Position numbers and translations under genes: made by a program. DNA of 64,000 nt from Methylomusa anaerophila (GTDB lineage: Bacteria > Bacillota > Negativicutes > Sporomusales > Sporomusaceae), in contig NZ_AP018449.1 in the NCBI RefSeq assembly GCF_003966895.1, forward strand, positions 2,869,501 through 2,933,500, read 5' to 3'. The notes under the pieces are model-generated. The model saw only the letters and a list, made by a program, of their open reading frames with translations. It did no database searches and was not told where the DNA came from. Below are positions 8,134-16,460 of the stretch, one piece after another; positions within the stretch are counted from its first letter, which is position 1; each line of letters begins with the position of its first letter.

Positions 8134-9435
8134 GTGGAATACAATACTCAGATGGACGCCGCCCGCAAGGGCATTGTTACCAAACAAATGGAGATTGTGG
8201 CTCGCAAAGAAAAAATGGATGTTAACCGGCTGCAGCAACTGGTAGCTGCAGGAAAAGTTGTCATTCCCGCCAATAAAAATCACAAATCCCTGGATCCGGA
8301 AGGTGTGGGAAACGGTCTCAGGACTAAAATCAATGTCAATATTGGGGTGTCGAAAGACTGCTACAACCTTGATTTGGAGCTTGAAAAAGCAAAAAGAGCC
8401 ATTGAACTCAAGGCCGAAGCCATTATGGACCTGAGTTGCTATGGCAAAACGCAGGAATTCCGTCGGCGGTTAATCGCCATGGCGCCTGTCATGATTGGTA
8501 CGGTGCCTATGTATGATGCCGTCGGCATGCTGGATAAAGAATTGAAAGATATTACAGTGGATGAATTCTTCAGTGTAGTGGAACGACACGCTGAAGATGG
8601 TGTGGATTTCATGACTATCCATTCCGGTATTAACCGGGCCACTGCCGAAAAGGTGAAAAACAACAGGCGTCTAACGAATATCGTGTCCCGCGGGGGATCC
8701 TTGCTTTTTGCCTGGATGGAATTGAATAACCGGGAAAACCCCTTTTTTGAATATTATGACCGCCTCTTAGACATCTGTGAAAGGTATGATGTAACCATTA
8801 GCCTGGGAGATGCCTGCCGGCCCGGTTCCATCCACGACGCCACCGACGCGGCGCAAATTGAGGAACTGATTGTGCTGGGCGAACTGACCAAGCGGGCTTG
8901 GGCCAGGAATGTGCAAGTCATGATTGAAGGTCCCGGTCATATGGCGATTAATGAGATTGCGGCCAATATGCTCCTGGAAAAACGGCTGTGTCATGGCGCT
9001 CCCTTTTACGTTTTAGGTCCGATTGTAACCGATGTTGCGCCGGGCTACGACCATATTACCAGCGCTATCGGCGGGGCTATCGCCGCCGCCAGCGGCGCGG
9101 ATTTCCTCTGCTACGTTACTCCCGCCGAACATCTGCGCCTGCCTGATCTGGAAGACATGAAAGAAGGCATAATCGCCTCCCGCATCGCGGCCCATGCCGC
9201 CGACATCGCCAAGGGAATTCCCGGCGCCCGCGACTGGGACAACGCCATGAGCGCCGCCAGGGCGGAAGTCAACTTCCCGCGTATGATTGAACTGGCTATT
9301 GATCCGGAAAAAGCCGGACGCTACCGGGAGCAATCCCAACCGGAATGTGAAGACACCTGCACTATGTGCGGCAAGATGTGCCCGATGAAGAATATGAAGA
9401 AGATTTTGAACGGGGAAGATTTGACGATAAAATAG
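8134..9435 (+). CDS. thiC: phosphomethylpyrimidine synthase ThiC
   Basis: ThiC converts 5-aminoimidazole ribotide to hydroxymethylpyrimidine phosphate in thiamin synthesis, using a [4Fe-4S] cluster and S-adenosylmethionine in the cytosol. The 433-residue protein is the short form without the N-terminal extension of the E. coli enzyme. Recognisable blocks are [35 protein letters not shown] and YVTPAEHL. The C-terminal cluster-binding cysteines read CTMCGKMC, spaced C-x2-C-x3-C, whereas the classic form has four residues in the second gap. The GTG start has a strong GGAGGAG. The TPP riboswitch upstream argues against the ThiC paralogues of cobamide lower-ligand synthesis. It is a single-gene unit; no other thi gene is nearby. 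Confidence 0.95.
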   Translation: MEYNTQMDAARKGIVTKQMEIVARKEKMDVNRLQQLVAAGKVVIPANKNHKSLDPEGVGNGLRTKINVNIGVSKDCYNLDLELEKAKRAIELKAEAIMDLSCYGKTQEFRRRLIAMAPVMIGTVPMYDAVGMLDKELKDITVDEFFSVVERHAEDGVDFMTIHSGINRATAEKVKNNRRLTNIVSRGGSLLFAWMELNNRENPFFEYYDRLLDICERYDVTISLGDACRPGSIHDATDAAQIEELIVLGELTKRAWARNVQVMIEGPGHMAINEIAANMLLEKRLCHGAPFYVLGPIVTDVAPGYDHITSAIGGAIAAASGADFLCYVTPAEHLRLPDLEDMKEGIIASRIAAHAADIAKGIPGARDWDNAMSAARAEVNFPRMIELAIDPEKAGRYREQSQPECEDTCTMCGKMCPMKNMKKILNGEDLTIK

Positions 9436-9479
9436 AATGAATAATTGGGCGGCAGAGTAAACTGGGCGGCGGAGTAAAC

Positions 9480-9552
9480 GCCATTACCGGGTCTTAGCCA
9501 ACGCTCCACCGTGCTACTTGACTTCCGCTTATGGCTAAGACCCGGTAATGGC
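9480..9552. repeat. perfect 21-bp inverted repeat with 31-base loop
   Basis: The arms at 9480-9500 and 9532-9552 (GCCATTACCGGGTCTTAGCC plus A, and its exact complement) are perfect. The loop is pyrimidine-rich. There is no T run on the plus strand. It lies 45 bases after thiC and could end transcription or mark an old mobile-element insertion. Confidence 0.6.
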
Positions 9553-9576
9553 TGCCGGGAGGCAGGAGTTTTGGCA

Positions 9577-9631
9577 TGGGGACGGTTCGCTTGACATTAG
9601 TTAAGAGGTGTATCAATAGAACCGCGTTCCT
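9577..9631. repeat. REP-like imperfect hairpin with GGGGACGGTTC motif
   Basis: GGGGACGGTTC (9578-9588) and GAACCGCGTTCC (9619-9630) form an imperfect hairpin. GGGGACGGTTC/GAACCGTCCCC palindromes are common in Firmicute genomes near IS200-type transposases, so this may be a decayed REP-like or insertion-sequence end. No transposase is present here. Confidence 0.4.
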
Positions 9632-9656
9632 GCGGCACTTAGTGTGGCACTTGGTA

Positions 9657-10124
9657 TTACTGCTCGTTTAAGGCATTCTGTAAGGATGCTGTATCCAAAA
9701 GCGCTACAAGCGCTATTACCGGATTCCAATAATCTTTGTAATGGACGATTTTATTATCTTTGGTTTCGATGACGGAGATATATTTCTGAAGATAGGGCTT
9801 GCTGGTAGTCAGGGTTCGCCCTTCCTCAATTTCGAATTCGACTATCATAATATTAGGGTTCAACGTGAAGTGAAACGTTGGTTCACTAAACCGTGTGACA
9901 TCAAATTGTTGAGGGAAGTCTTTTATATATTCATAAATGGCAGCCTTCCCTTCAAGTTTTTGAGTAAAGCCTTTTGGAGCGTAAGGAAACTCGAACAGCG
10001 CATTGTCATCAAAAAGTTCAATAAATTGACTCATATCTTTTTCCAAAATAGATTTGCAAAATTTACTGAAAACCTCCCGGGAAGATTCCCGCTTCATTTC
10101 GTTATTTGTTGGATTGAATATCAT
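9657..10124 (-). CDS. SnoaL-like (NTF2 fold) protein, PhzA/PhzB-like
   Basis: This 155-residue protein starts at ATG 10124, chosen because AAGGAG lies 8-10 bases upstream; the longer frame has no ribosome site. The alpha+beta NTF2/SnoaL fold is suggested by FCKSILEKDMSQFIELFDDNA, EGKAAIYEYIKDFP and PYLQKYISVIETKDNKIVHY, a pattern seen in PhzA/PhzB-like SnoaL proteins. Such proteins are small isomerases, cyclases or binding proteins acting on hydrophobic substrates. It follows the NmrA-type reductase gene by 58 bases on the same strand, so both probably belong to one TetR-controlled operon acting on a shared substrate. The substrate cannot be told from the sequence. Confidence 0.75.
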   Translation of the reverse strand: MIFNPTNNEMKRESSREVFSKFCKSILEKDMSQFIELFDDNALFEFPYAPKGFTQKLEGKAAIYEYIKDFPQQFDVTRFSEPTFHFTLNPNIMIVEFEIEEGRTLTTSKPYLQKYISVIETKDNKIVHYKDYWNPVIALVALLDTASLQNALNEQ

Positions 10125-10182
10125 ATTTACCACTCCTTGTATTAGTTTGTTCGTTATAGATATGCAATTAGATTCACCGCTT

Positions 10183-11043
10183 TCATTTTTGTTTCCAATA
10201 GGAGGCGTGCGCAACGGCGAAATCATGCAGAGACCTGGGCGGTCGTCCGGTTATATGTTCAACTGTATCCGTAACCTGGTCTTCGGTACTGTGAAGTCTG
10301 ATCGCTTCATCCAATCCTGCGAGAAAACGGGCGTAGTCTTCGCCCATCTCCAATTTCATCATCCCGGCCGCCAGCTCTTCCGTGCTGATATTCACATGTT
10401 TGATGGTTCGCCCAGCAATCGCCCCGATGATTTCACCAGCTTCCGCGTAACTAAGGGATTGAGGACCTGTGATGACATGATCGGTATTATGAGATTGTTC
10501 GTCAATCAGCGCTCTTACTCCAACCTCGGCAATATCGTCGGCATCAACGAATCCAACCCGACCCGATCCTGTAGCGGTAATCATCGTCCCGTCACTGTTA
10601 ATTTGAGCTCCGTGATGACCCTCAGTGAAATTTTGCATAAAGTAAGAAGGCCGCAATACCACCCACTCCGGCACAAGCTGGCGGAGTGCCTGATGCACCT
10701 TGCCAAACACCGGTCCGCCTTCAGGCACAGAAGCGCTGCTGAGCAAAACTACTCGGCGCACGCCTGCCTTCACAGCCCTCGCCACAAACGGCAATACTAT
10801 CTTGGATGGATCCATGACTGCAACCGGACCAACCAAATAAATTTTATCCACGTTTTTCAAAGCCGGTTCGTGTGTTGTTTCATCAAACCAATCGAAAGTC
10901 ACATGCTTATTTGTGCTGCCTGGTGCGGGAGTGCCGCGGTCGGCCGTACGAACGGCATAACCGAGATCTGTAAGTCTTTTCGCTATACGGCTTCCCGTTT
11001 TGCCTCTTCCGCCTGTTACTAGAATTTTACCGCTGTTAGTCAT
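10183..11043 (-). CDS. NmrA/atypical-SDR NAD(P)-dependent oxidoreductase
   Basis: This 286-residue Rossmann protein has the N-terminal dinucleotide motif ILVTGGRGKTGSRIA and a second conserved block, RRVVLLSSASV, with WVVLRPSYFMQN further on. The pattern fits the NmrA-like or ergot-alkaloid-type (EasG/AgnC-like) atypical short-chain reductases. These often lack the Tyr-x3-Lys pair and act as redox sensors or reductases for quinone-like or cyclic substrates. The ATG at 11043 follows a G-rich ribosome site. It is the first gene of an operon with the SnoaL-like gene; a palindromic TetR-type operator lies 168 bases upstream, and the tetR gene itself is next. Induction by a small xenobiotic or metabolite is inferred. 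Confidence 0.8.
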   Translation of the reverse strand: MTNSGKILVTGGRGKTGSRIAKRLTDLGYAVRTADRGTPAPGSTNKHVTFDWFDETTHEPALKNVDKIYLVGPVAVMDPSKIVLPFVARAVKAGVRRVVLLSSASVPEGGPVFGKVHQALRQLVPEWVVLRPSYFMQNFTEGHHGAQINSDGTMITATGSGRVGFVDADDIAEVGVRALIDEQSHNTDHVITGPQSLSYAEAGEIIGAIAGRTIKHVNISTEELAAGMMKLEMGEDYARFLAGLDEAIRLHSTEDQVTDTVEHITGRPPRSLHDFAVAHASYWKQK

Positions 11044-11210
11044 ATTAACTACCCCCTTTTTCTTTCCTTTTTGGACTGATAAGTCCGGAATGGTTGTAAC
11101 AGTTAATCAAAATTGAAATATTGATTTTGCAAACCAGAAACCGATTATGCAAATCCCATGCCTGCTTGCGGCTGTACCGGCTGTATTATGCTTGTTACCA
11201 AATGATTTTC

Positions 11211-11226
11211 TAGACCGAACGATCTA
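11211..11226. promoter_or_regulatory. TetR-type operator upstream of the NmrA-SnoaL operon
   Basis: TAGACCGAACGATCTA is an imperfect 16-bp palindrome (TAGAyCG..CGrTCTA), typical in size and symmetry of TetR-family operators. A related palindrome lies before the tetR gene, which supports a shared regulator. Confidence 0.5.
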
Positions 11227-11264
11227 ATAATTTTAAAAATAAATGAAGCGTCTATACCGCTCCC

Positions 11265-11849
11265 TTAATAGTCAAGCGTAGAGAGTATGACAACTGCAAT
11301 ATCGTCCAAAACTTCCGGATTCGAGGTTAATTTAGCAGTCTGGGTTAACGAATACCGCGCATGATTCAAAAATCGGGCAAGGGCAAGGGGATCCTGACGG
11401 TCACTGATTTCACCCTGTTTTTGGGCGCGCACCAATGCTTTATAAAAAGCTTGCTCCAAACGCGCCATATCTTGTTTGAAAAACGCTGCGATGTCCGGAT
11501 CGTGAGGGACTTGATCAATGGCACTGTACAAAATAAAGCATTCCTTCTGGCGCAGTTCATCCTTCAGAACGGCTGCAATCTGATGAATGATATCGGCAAT
11601 GGCTTCCTTCACTGAACCAGTGCGTTCCAGACAGGAAATGACGGCATCGGTTTTCTCATTCATATAATATTTCACTGCCGAAATAAAGAGCTCTCTTTTG
11701 GTTCCATACGTATCATATAGGCTTTGGCGGGCTATACCTAACCCATCGAGTAAATTTTGCAGCGAAGTACCTTCATAACCATAGTGGCCAAATACCTCCA
11801 TAGCCTTGTGCAGCACAAGCGTTGTATCGAATTCCTTGCTCCTGCCCAT
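11265..11849 (-). CDS. TetR/AcrR-family transcriptional regulator
   Basis: This 194-residue protein has an N-terminal helix-turn-helix (AMEVFGHYGYEGTSLQNLLDGLGIARQSLYDTYGTKREL, written here as blocks AMEVFGHYGYEGTSL and GIARQSLYDTYG) of the AcrR type, followed by an all-helical ligand domain with two Cys. The close match to the SLYDTYGTK signature is typical of repressors of oxidoreductase operons. It lies upstream of, and on the same strand as, the NmrA-SnoaL genes. Similar palindromes occur before its own start (11891-11906) and before the NmrA gene (11211-11226), so autoregulation plus operon repression is likely. The ligand is unknown. Confidence 0.9.
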   Translation of the reverse strand: MGRSKEFDTTLVLHKAMEVFGHYGYEGTSLQNLLDGLGIARQSLYDTYGTKRELFISAVKYYMNEKTDAVISCLERTGSVKEAIADIIHQIAAVLKDELRQKECFILYSAIDQVPHDPDIAAFFKQDMARLEQAFYKALVRAQKQGEISDRQDPLALARFLNHARYSLTQTAKLTSNPEVLDDIAVVILSTLDY

Positions 11850-11890
11850 GCACTTTAATACCTCCTTTCTGATACCTATTTTATCTTTTC

Positions 11891-11906
11891 TAGACTATTT
11901 AGTCAA
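11891..11906. promoter_or_regulatory. TetR-type operator upstream of tetR
   Basis: TAGACTATTTAGTCAA is a 16-base imperfect palindrome sharing the TAGAC half-site with the site at 11211. It lies 42 bases before the tetR start codon, where it could block the promoter of the regulator gene. Confidence 0.45.
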
Positions 11907-12082
11907 AAAAATAATTTCAGAAGCGGGTAGTGTTCCAATTTTTTATTTGAATATCAAGTTGCCTCAGTTTAGTAATCGTTATTGAACATTTATTTAGAGT
12001 TTTGCCGCTTATAGAGGGATTTATATTCAAGCAGAGAAAATAATGGGAATAAAAATTCAGATGACAAAGGGGATTATTGCTT

Positions 12083-12676
12083 GTGAAAATTTGTATATTG
12101 ATGGGAAGCCCGCGGCTAGAAGGCAACACCGCTGCTTTATTAAAACCGTTCATAAACGAATTAAGTTTGTTAGGTGCAACTGTTGATTACATACCATTAT
12201 TTAACAAAAATCTAAAAGAGTGTATTGAATGTTTCTCTTGTCAACGTGTTTTGGACAGTCCGGGTTGTATCATAGAAGACGATATGAAAGAAATATATGC
12301 CTCAGTATTATCTGCAGATTGTTTGGTATTTGCTACACCGATTTTTACATGGTTTTGTACTCCAGGTATGAAAGCAGTGCTGGATAGACTCTTTTCCTGC
12401 TCAAAAAAATATTCAGGCCGAACGGAGAAACCATTGCTTTTAGAGGGAAAGGGAATTGCTTTGCTAACAACTTGTGGAGCTGAAATATCAGAAGGCTCAG
12501 ATTTAATGGAAACTGCGCTTAAACGATTAGCTGAATATGCCCATCTACTTTTTAAAGGTCATTTTTCTCTTCGTGATATTAATGGAATATCCGATTTTAC
12601 TAGCGCAGCAGCAATTACCGCGGCAAAGAAATTCGCCCATAGAATTCTAGGGCAAGAGGCAGAGACAAGGGGCTGA
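12083..12676 (+). CDS. NADPH-dependent FMN reductase / flavodoxin-like iron-sulfur flavoprotein
   Basis: This 197-residue flavodoxin-fold protein starts at GTG 12083 (AAAGGGGA at a good distance; the TTG at 12077 is too close). The FMN phosphate loop is GSPRLEGNTAAL. A Cys cluster CIECFSC followed by a Cys eight residues later resembles the cluster site of iron-sulfur flavoproteins. TPIFTWFCTPGMKAVLDR is the typical FMN-isoalloxazine loop of the NADPH-dependent FMN reductase family. The family passes electrons between NAD(P)H or ferredoxin and small acceptors in anaerobes. It is divergent from tetR and appears monocistronic. The physiological acceptor is unknown. Confidence 0.85.
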   Translation: MKICILMGSPRLEGNTAALLKPFINELSLLGATVDYIPLFNKNLKECIECFSCQRVLDSPGCIIEDDMKEIYASVLSADCLVFATPIFTWFCTPGMKAVLDRLFSCSKKYSGRTEKPLLLEGKGIALLTTCGAEISEGSDLMETALKRLAEYAHLLFKGHFSLRDINGISDFTSAAAITAAKKFAHRILGQEAETRG

Positions 12677-12928
12677 GAGGGTCGACGGCGGGGGTGATTT
12701 TAAAGTAGTATTTAATTGAAATAGTTCATATACTATATGAGCGATTGTATATGAAAATATATGGAAAATATTATAAATTACAATTATTGTAAATAATAGA
12801 TTTTTTTAAAATCAAGCCCTATATATGGAAGGGATTTAGTATTGCTTGTGGAATATAATAACAATAATAAGAGGGGACGTATTCTACATTATTATTTATT
12901 AAACACATTATAATTAGGAGGCAGATAA

Positions 12929-13846
12929 ATGAAGAAGGTATTATTATTATCTGTTCTTGCGTTAGTGATGGCGAGCTTGTCTTCGACAGTAGCCACTGCG
13001 AATCCGCAGTTTGAGAGGCAAATACATCAAGATTCTCAGCGGGATAATTTCAAGCAGCAAAATTCGCAGCGGGATAAGCAGCAAAATTCGCAGCGCGATA
13101 ATTTCAAACGCGGAGATTCTCAGCGCGAAAGATTAAGTCGAGAAGATTCGCAGCGTGAAATGCCAAGACAAGTAAACTCACAGCGTGAAATTATAAGGAA
13201 CAAAGATTCCCAACGCGCATATTCCGGCCCTGAGTATAAACGCGAAGGGGCAAGATATGAAGCCCCGCAACCCAAACCTGGTTATTTCCCCGGTAAGAGG
13301 ATAGAGCCGGTGAACCGGCGGGAGAACGCCCGGATAGATTATCAACCAGGTATCCCTTATGTACGGCATCAACGTCCGGCGGCCAATTATCACCCGGTAG
13401 CTTTTTTCCCGGCAGTAGCTAACTATCACCCGGTAGCTAACTATCATCCGGCAGCTAACTATTATCCGGCAGCTAGCTATTATCCGGCAGCTAGCTATTA
13501 TCCGGCAGCTAACTATTATCCAGCAGCCGATTATTATCCGGTAGCCGACTTTTACCCGGTTCCTAATTATTACCCGGTAGAACGGGTTCATTATTGCCTT
13601 GTGGAAGAAAGATTCCCAGTAATAAACCCTTACGGCTGGTATAGTGAAAGCGGTTATAATTTTTGGTATCGCGGACAATATATACCGGATGCAGCCGTGT
13701 TCTATAATAATTCAGATGAGTTAGTCAGTATAGGATTCTGGCAAGACGGGTCCTTTGTCATGATCGGTTCTGACGATGATTCTTTTTTCCTGACGGCTTC
13801 AACTCTTCGGCAGGGTGGAGATTCAGGATTCCTTTTGGTAATATAA
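12929..13846 (+). CDS. secreted low-complexity repeat protein (SQR decapeptides and Tyr-Pro hexapeptides)
   Basis: This 305-residue protein starts with a signal peptide ending near ATA/NPQ (residue 25) and has AGGAGG before the ATG. Residues 35-97 carry seven DSQRD/NSQRE units at 10-residue spacing (one 8-residue step), highly charged and probably disordered. Residues 152-217 hold eleven hexapeptides of the type ANYYPA/ANYHPV. The C-terminal ~85 residues form a small globular domain (CLVEERFPVINPYGWYSESGY, with aromatic and acidic residues). Tyr/Pro hexad repeats occur in adhesive or matrix proteins, so an envelope or matrix role is likely but inferred. It is a single-gene unit with its own terminator. 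I do not recognise a named family. Confidence 0.8.
   Translation: MKKVLLLSVLALVMASLSSTVATANPQFERQIHQDSQRDNFKQQNSQRDKQQNSQRDNFKRGDSQRERLSREDSQREMPRQVNSQREIIRNKDSQRAYSGPEYKREGARYEAPQPKPGYFPGKRIEPVNRRENARIDYQPGIPYVRHQRPAANYHPVAFFPAVANYHPVANYHPAANYYPAASYYPAASYYPAANYYPAADYYPVADFYPVPNYYPVERVHYCLVEERFPVINPYGWYSESGYNFWYRGQYIPDAAVFYNNSDELVSIGFWQDGSFVMIGSDDDSFFLTASTLRQGGDSGFLLVI
13382..13579 (+). repeat. tandem 18-bp coding repeats
   Basis: Eleven near-identical 18-base units encode the hexapeptides at residues 152-217 of the secreted repeat protein. The core units of the GCTAGCTATTATCCGGCA type are almost identical at the DNA level, which suggests recent expansion by slippage. Copy number could vary among strains. 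Confidence 0.85.
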
Positions 13847-13919
13847 ATTTTTTCGTAAGTATTGAGTAAAATTTAGATATTTTCCAGCTCGATTCCAAGA
13901 AAACCTATATAACTTCTTA

Positions 13920-13945
13920 AAGCCGTCCGGCCCTGGACGGCTTTT
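13920..13945 (+). terminator. rho-independent terminator after the repeat-protein gene
   Basis: AAGCCGTCC and GGACGGCTT form a 9-bp GC-rich stem with a short loop, followed by TTCTGTGTT, 74 bases after the stop codon. Confidence 0.8.
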
Positions 13946-14074
13946 CTGTGTTCAGACCTAACGTAATAAAACCGCTCAAAAATAAGAGCTTATGGCACGT
14001 AAATCCGCTAGTTTGGCTCGGGGGGGACGACTTGGCAAAGCTTTCGCACCTTAGAATCTATTGCAAACGGTACG

Positions 14075-14128
14075 AAACGCGCAAGGGAGGGACGCACATA
14101 CAACATCCCTGTCCAGCGCGTTTTTTTT
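14075..14128 (+). terminator. rho-independent terminator (plus strand) overlapping the end of the hydrolase gene
   Basis: AAACGCGC (14075-14082) pairs with GCGCGTTT (14116-14123); inner GGGAGGGA and TCCCTGTCC extend the fold, and eight T follow. It would end plus-strand transcription running in from 13.9 kb. No gene is seen at 13946-14074, so a short non-coding RNA there is possible but unsupported. Confidence 0.6.
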
Positions 14129-14936
14129 AGGTGTTCACAAACTCGGCAAGGCAATAGTTAAATTTATCCCGCTCATCGATGACCAGGCCATGTCCGCTGA
14201 ATTCAAAGGGAATTAATATAGAATTTCTAATGTAGCGATGCGTTTCCTCAGCGCTTGGGAACGGGACTATTTGGTCATGAACACCGTGAAATATAGCTGT
14301 CGGAATGCGTATCTGCCGTGCATCGCGCCTTAAATCCTCATCACGAAGGGAAATTGCCAAACTGGCAGTTGCGTGACCGGATGCTTCCAGCCCGAGTCCG
14401 TTGAACCAATTTTTAAATTCGCAGCTAAGGCTGCTGGCAAAAAATGTATCACCGAAATCACTTATCATTTTGGGGCGATCCGTATAGGTTTGACTTATAA
14501 GTTTGTTGACCTCTGCAACGGGAATTGCAAAAGGATAGTCTTGGCGCCGGGTAAACAGGGGGGTTGCAGATGATGCAAGGGCGAGCTTTGCGACGCCGTA
14601 CCCTGAGTGACGGGCCATATATCTCGTGGCGATTGCTCCTCCCACTGAAAACCCGAGAAGGGTTATGTTTTCAAGACCAAAGGCTTCAATAACGCAGCGT
14701 ACATCGTCCGCCAGCGTGTTGTAGCAGTACCCGTGCCATGGTTTATCAGACTTGCCAAAGCCTCTTATATCCATACCAATACATCTAATATCACACTTGG
14801 GAAGCTGATTGAATTGATATTCAAACATCTTATGGTTTGCTGGCCAACCATGGATGAAAAGAACGGTCTGTTCCGAGCAGAGGTTTAAGTCTTCTACAAA
14901 AATCCTGACCCCTTCTTCTACCTGAATGTAAGGCAT
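14127..14936 (-). CDS. alpha/beta hydrolase (arylesterase/haloperoxidase type)
   Basis: This 269-residue protein starts at ATG 14936, spaced correctly from AGAGGTG; the GTG three codons earlier overlaps that site. It is a classic alpha/beta hydrolase: oxyanion motif FIHGWP, IRGFGKSDKP, nucleophile elbow GFSVGG with Ser, catalytic Asp in GVHDQIVPF and His in FSGHGLV. The lid carries few distinguishing features. These proteins cleave esters or act as cofactor-free perhydrolases in the cytosol. The gene stands alone, convergent to the repeat-protein gene. The substrate is unknown. Confidence 0.9.
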   Translation of the reverse strand: MPYIQVEEGVRIFVEDLNLCSEQTVLFIHGWPANHKMFEYQFNQLPKCDIRCIGMDIRGFGKSDKPWHGYCYNTLADDVRCVIEAFGLENITLLGFSVGGAIATRYMARHSGYGVAKLALASSATPLFTRRQDYPFAIPVAEVNKLISQTYTDRPKMISDFGDTFFASSLSCEFKNWFNGLGLEASGHATASLAISLRDEDLRRDARQIRIPTAIFHGVHDQIVPFPSAEETHRYIRNSILIPFEFSGHGLVIDERDKFNYCLAEFVNT

Positions 14937-15118
14937 TTGATTCACCTCTATTTGTTCTTGGTTACTTTATTCTTAATATATTGTATTCCAATCTACATAA
15001 TAAGGTGCTTTTAAGATAACTAAGTAATTGTCGCCCTATTCAGTGGATTTATATGGTTACGGCGAGAAATATGGGGCGAAGTATATTGTTTCAGCAAAGG
15101 AAACGGTGACATATAATT

Positions 15119-15155
15119 AAAGAATCAACAACCCAAGGGAGGTTGTTGATTCTTT
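15119..15155. terminator. bidirectional 15-bp perfect hairpin terminator
   Basis: AAAGAATCAACAACC and its exact complement (15141-15155) flank a 7-base loop. A and T runs at the two ends allow action on both strands. It ends the PNPOx-like gene on the minus strand. Confidence 0.75.
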
Positions 15156-15226
15156 ACCCAAACGTGCGTCTATTGGATTTGGAAATTATTTTTACAATTT
15201 TTACATTTGATATTAGATATTAGATA

Positions 15227-15622
15227 CTAAAGATTAATAGTCTTATGTTCGCCACTCATTGAGAAAAAGTTTGCAACGGCATTCTCAAGATAGAAAATTT
15301 CAAAAATCGTATCTTCTACAGAATACATGCCCTTTAGCATCGGTACAAGCTCCAGTGCCTTAGCTTTGGCTTCTTTTGTAGTGCAGAATACGGCTTTACC
15401 GCTTAGACGCACCCATCTCCCGTCTTTCGTTGTCGCGGAAATTTCAATATTTGGATTGGTCATTAGCTGTGCATAAACTGGTTTTTGGTTGCTGGTTGAA
15501 AAGCAAAGCTTGCCTTCATGCTCCATTATGAAGCCGAATGGACGAACTTTTGGCAGGTTGCCATCAACAGTAGCAACATAGAATACTCCACAGTCTTGAA
15601 GAAATTTCAATACTTCATTCAT
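15227..15622 (-). CDS. pyridoxamine 5'-phosphate oxidase-fold flavin-binding protein
   Basis: This 131-residue split-barrel protein starts at ATG 15622 after GGGAGG. The motifs GVFYVATVDGNLPKVRPFGF and KLCFSTSNQKPVYAQL fit the small PNPOx-like family that binds FMN or F420-like flavins. The length and the missing dimer arm separate it from PdxH. Members reduce or bind small oxidants, or have unknown roles in anaerobes; some are linked to nitroimidazole resistance (NimA-like). It is monocistronic, ended by the hairpin at 15119. The exact substrate is unknown. Confidence 0.85.
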   Translation of the reverse strand: MNEVLKFLQDCGVFYVATVDGNLPKVRPFGFIMEHEGKLCFSTSNQKPVYAQLMTNPNIEISATTKDGRWVRLSGKAVFCTTKEAKAKALELVPMLKGMYSVEDTIFEIFYLENAVANFFSMSGEHKTINL

Positions 15623-15740
15623 GATATGCCTCCCTATCCATTATCGAATATCGGATTACGTTTGTTATTATAACATAATTATTTGCGCTAGTAAAATATT
15701 ACAAGTATGGAAGTATGGTTTGGGTTAGGGATAATATCAC

Positions 15741-16460
15741 CTAAAGTCCCAAAAGGTCCAGGGTTTTCCGGTCGGCGATACCGGTAGGATTAAGCCCCTT
15801 ATCATGCTGGAATCGTTTTAGTGCCGTTTCCGTTTCCCGACTAAAGAAACCGTCGGCGCCACTTTCCAAATAGCCTAAATCTCTTAATTTTCTTTGCAGT
15901 TGGACCACATCCGCGCCTGTAATCCCATACTTGAGAGCCCGCCGGATATAAGCTCTCTGGTCTTCGATACGCACCGGCGTCCCCACCGGCACCCATTCAT
16001 AGAGTTCTTCGATATCTTTGTTGCGCAAGCGAATGCAGCCATGGCTGATAAACTGGCCTATGCTCCACGGCTGACTAGTCCCATGGATGCCGTAGCCGCC
16101 TCCGCCCCAGGGGATATTCAGGGCCAGGATGCGGGTACCCATGATATCTCCTGATCTGTAGGATTTCCAAATCACCGTCCAATCGCCGATGGGCGTAGGA
16201 GTGCTGCTTTTGCCGACCGCGATACGATACTTTTTGTATAGTTTCCCGTCACTGTGCAGTTCCAAAATTCGGGCTGGAATCTTAATAACAATGGATATAC
16301 TGCCCGTAGGGGCGGCTGACGGTTGATCGGGAATAGCCGCTAGCTCCAGTTCATCCCAGTAGTCGAGGCTCAAAATACCGATAAACAAGGTAATTATAAG
16401 TAACGATACAATGGCGAAATAACTTCGGGGCTTAATTATAATCCTCCAGAATCTGGCCAC
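15741..16460 (-). CDS. L,D-transpeptidase (YkuD) with C-terminal peptidoglycan-binding domain
   Basis: This 239-residue envelope protein starts at GTG 16460, about 8 bases after an AGGGGGG run. A transmembrane anchor spans about residues 14-31 (YFAIVSLLIITLFIGILS). The YkuD domain covers about 55-170 with the catalytic signature HGTSQPWSIG then SHGCIRL (active Cys). Residues 175-238 form a PG_binding_1 domain (GADVVQLQRKLRDLGYL). It makes 3-3 crosslinks in peptidoglycan or attaches proteins to it, acting outside the inner membrane. It stands alone. Lipoprotein or outer-membrane tethering roles are possible in diderms but are not shown by the sequence. Confidence 0.93.
   Translation of the reverse strand: MARFWRIIIKPRSYFAIVSLLIITLFIGILSLDYWDELELAAIPDQPSAAPTGSISIVIKIPARILELHSDGKLYKKYRIAVGKSSTPTPIGDWTVIWKSYRSGDIMGTRILALNIPWGGGGYGIHGTSQPWSIGQFISHGCIRLRNKDIEELYEWVPVGTPVRIEDQRAYIRRALKYGITGADVVQLQRKLRDLGYLESGADGFFSRETETALKRFQHDKGLNPTGIADRKTLDLLGL

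Noticed and set aside
7783..8283. 166-codon minus-strand frame across the thiC leader
   Set aside because: It overlaps the TPP riboswitch and the thiC start and lacks a coherent protein pattern.
8134..9435. ThiC paralogue for cobamide lower-ligand synthesis
   Set aside because: The gene is preceded by a TPP riboswitch, not a cobalamin riboswitch, and has the full ThiC motif set.
13382..13579. Regular 18-bp repeats that could resemble a CRISPR array
   Set aside because: Units are contiguous, without unique spacers, in frame and encode hexapeptides; no cas genes nearby.
13946..14128. Possible c-di-GMP or other riboswitch before a terminator
   Set aside because: Fragments such as GGGACG and GCAAA appear but the conserved aptamer order is absent, and no plus-strand gene follows.
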